From Gillisia sp. CAL575 (GTDB lineage: Bacteria; Bacteroidota; Bacteroidia; Flavobacteriales; Flavobacteriaceae): a stretch of DNA of 64,000 nt. This document shows, piece after piece, positions 63,195 to 64,000 of the stretch (the stretch's first letter is position 1; each line of letters starts with the position of its first letter). The stretch spans positions 19,174 through 83,173 of the forward strand of contig NZ_APHJ01000031.1 in assembly GCF_000403785.1 (NCBI RefSeq). Reading direction: 5' to 3'. The position numbers were made by a program, and so were the translations under genes. The notes under the pieces are model-generated. The model saw only the letters and a list, made by a program, of their open reading frames with translations, ran no database searches and was not told the origin of the DNA.

Positions 63195-63770
63195 AACGCA
63201 TAGCTCGGAAACGAAATCCCGTAAAGAACATAATTAAAGTTTAGATTCATAATAAACCAATCTTTCGCAACTGTTGCGCTGACTTTTTCAAGATTATAGA
63301 AAAAACATAAATCACTCAACTCTGAGTTTATTAATCAGAATTTTAAAAGATGAAAAGTATAAAAATTTAAGGAGCTTAAAATCACTTCGCGGACTTTTAC
63401 TCAGACGTGAAAAAAGTAAATGAATAATAAGATTAAAGAACAAAAAAAATTAAAATGCAGTGTGTGGTCTATTTCTCTAGAGCGAAAAATGTAAGATATG
63501 AAAGTCTTTAAATTTAAAACGCTGACTTTTACTCGGGCGTGAAAAACGCAAAAAAAGAATGCCTTTAGATTTATAACACTGACTTTCACTCAGACGTGAA
63601 AAATTACATATTTCATACTTACTCGGATGTATCACTACGCGGTGCAACATCGGTTAATCGCAAATAGCTGGCATTTGATTAAAAAGTGATATTTTAGACA
63701 TCAAGTAACAAAATAACTAAGCCGACAAGAACGCTTCCCTACTCCAAGCTACTTGCATTAACCAAGACCG
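63191..63770 (+). mobile_element. Cassette 3 (about 580 bp): non-coding, with internal repeats
   Basis: The start GTTGCAACGCATAG (63190-63203) is complementary to CTACGCGGTGCAAC (63635-63648) with two mismatches in 14. The 440-bp interior (63204-63634) has no plausible gene on either strand but carries three copies of a ~25-bp repeat (listed separately). Non-coding cassettes are known in chromosomal integrons. Confidence 0.6.
63389..63603. repeat. Three copies of a ~25-bp repeat within cassette 3
   Basis: GACTTTTACTCAGACGTGAA occurs at 63391-63410, as GACTTTTACTCGGGCGTGAA at 63523-63542 and as GACTTTCACTCAGACGTGAA at 63581-63600; each is followed by more A's. The last two are part of a longer degenerate 57-58 bp tandem unit (63505-63546 and 63562-63603). 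A truncated GCTGACTTTTTCA lies at 63279. The function is unknown. Confidence 0.75.
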
Positions 63771-63774
63771 TTGT
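63635..63774 (+). repeat. attC-like cassette repeat, copy C
   Basis: The conserved unit is 63644-63774 (131 nt) with the cassette-specific arm at 63635-63643. It is more diverged than A and B (GGTTAATCGC instead of GGTTAAGCGC, and ATTAACC on the right, so the pairing TTAAt/aTTAA is kept). The last core reads GTTGT, not GTTGC. Confidence 0.78.
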
Positions 63775-63815
63775 AAACAAGAGCTCCACAAAAACCTGAG
63801 TTCAATAACTTAACG

Positions 63816-63842
63816 CAACAAATCATAACTTTAGATTTGTTG
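63816..63842 (+). promoter_or_regulatory. Hairpin and -7 element before the IS30 transposase
   Basis: CAACAAATC and GATTTGTTG are perfect 9-bp arms separated by 9 bases, ending just before the ATG. TAGATTTG (63832-63839) within it fits TAnnTTTG, which would give a nearly leaderless mRNA. A hairpin here could protect the transposase gene from read-through expression. Confidence 0.4.
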
Positions 63843-63843
63843 T

Positions 63844-64000
63844 ATGGAACCAAAAAAACACCGGCGATTATCACATCAAGAAAGGGTAATTATCCAGACT
63901 CTTTTAGAAGAAAATAGACCTAAATCTTTCATAGCAGAGAAGCTCGGAAGAACCCGATCTACCATCACCAGAGAAGTCAATAAATGGGTAACTAAACCCA
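63844..64000 (+). CDS. IS30-family transposase, N-terminal part (cut by window end)
   Basis: The frame from the ATG at 63844 is open to the end of the window (52 complete codons). The peptide RLSHQERVIIQTLLEEN followed by SFIAEKLGRTRSTITREVNK is the N-terminal helix-turn-helix (HTH_38-type) of IS30-family transposases. The DDE catalytic domain would lie beyond the window. It lies in what would be cassette 4 (starting TTGTAAAC at 63771), so the element may have inserted into the array. Confidence 0.85.
   Translation, partial: MEPKKHRRLSHQERVIIQTLLEENRPKSFIAEKLGRTRSTITREVNKWVTKP

Noticed and set aside
63122..63319. Minus-strand 65-codon ORF overlapping array repeat copy B
   Set aside because: It runs through the conserved recombination repeat; the matching stretch in copies A and C does not keep an equivalent frame, so it is a by-product.
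63401..63589. Minus-strand 62-codon ORF over cassette 3
   Set aside because: Its apparent internal peptide repeats simply translate the DNA repeats in this region. It has no start signal, and the composition (long hydrophobic AT-rich runs) is not that of a real protein.
62372..63774. Classical integron attC sites
   Set aside because: The required core GTTRRRY/RYYYAAC is not present (GTTGCC, GTTGCA, GTTGTA), so I describe the repeats as attC-like instead of calling a known integron class.
62363..63774. CRISPR array
   Set aside because: There are only three repeats of ~130 bp spaced by 0.5-0.7 kb, with no cas genes. The spacing and structure do not fit.

Overview
The window is chromosomal DNA from a member of the phylum Bacteroidota, most likely a marine Flavobacteriaceae of the Gramella/Christiangramia/Gillisia type. 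The evidence is AT-rich sequence, promoters of the Bacteroidota type (TTTG, 19-21 bp, TAnnTTTG), little sign of Shine-Dalgarno sequences, a protein with a type IX secretion C-terminal signal, many SusD-free lipoproteins and small beta-barrels, and families I recognise mainly from flavobacteria (CCC-motif membrane protein, DUF6452/DUF6048, DUF4268). The genus is an inference.

Layout. 1-6.8 kb: end of a receiver protein, then rpsA, an MFS transporter, cmk and lon on the minus strand. 7-10 kb: an ECF sigma factor, a membrane anti-sigma-like protein and two beta-solenoid proteins in one overlapping operon. 10-21 kb: UMF1 transporter, M48 lipoprotein protease, hydrolase, tandem msrB genes, lpdA, a Dph6-like ATPase, aroQ, two beta-barrels, xerD and an aldo/keto reductase. 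21-28.5 kb: rny, a 6S-like RNA, zapA, a coiled-coil partner, an M23 peptidase, a cysteine desulfurase, a calcium-repeat lipoprotein and an Smr protein. 28.6-44 kb: a T9SS cargo protein, hisS, an ABC permease, rpsF-rpsR-rplI, a LytTR regulator, priA, nadC, rlmH and rdgB. 44-59.6 kb: a DEAD-box helicase, trmH, rocD, rlmD, a THUMP methyltransferase, a ZIP transporter, dus and a radical SAM protein.

The last 4.4 kb (59.66-64 kb) differs from the rest. A 381-residue tyrosine recombinase is followed, in the same orientation, by an array that looks like an integron-type cassette array but does not fit the classical definition. Three ~130-bp copies of a foldable repeat (62372-62501, 63066-63194, 63644-63774) punctuate cassettes of about 1660, 693 and 580 bp. 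The first 14-15 bases of each cassette are complementary to the bases at the left end of its own repeat, and that sequence differs between cassettes. This is what is expected if each unit once circularised and folded as a single-stranded attC site with its own ends paired. The recombination core would be G^TTG(C/T) rather than GTTRRRY, and the recombinase lacks the extra helix insertion of IntI but ends with an IntI-like SPLD segment. Cargo: a secreted trypsin-like protease, a small membrane protein, a non-coding cassette with internal repeats, and then an IS30-family transposase cut by the window end.

Other points of interest are the likely 6S RNA between zapA and rny, dispersed palindromic repeats in intergenic gaps, a cysteine cluster inserted in ornithine aminotransferase, and several promoters placed so close to start codons that the mRNAs would be nearly leaderless. 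I found no tRNA, rRNA or CRISPR array. All family names come from recognition of motifs by eye; no database search was run.
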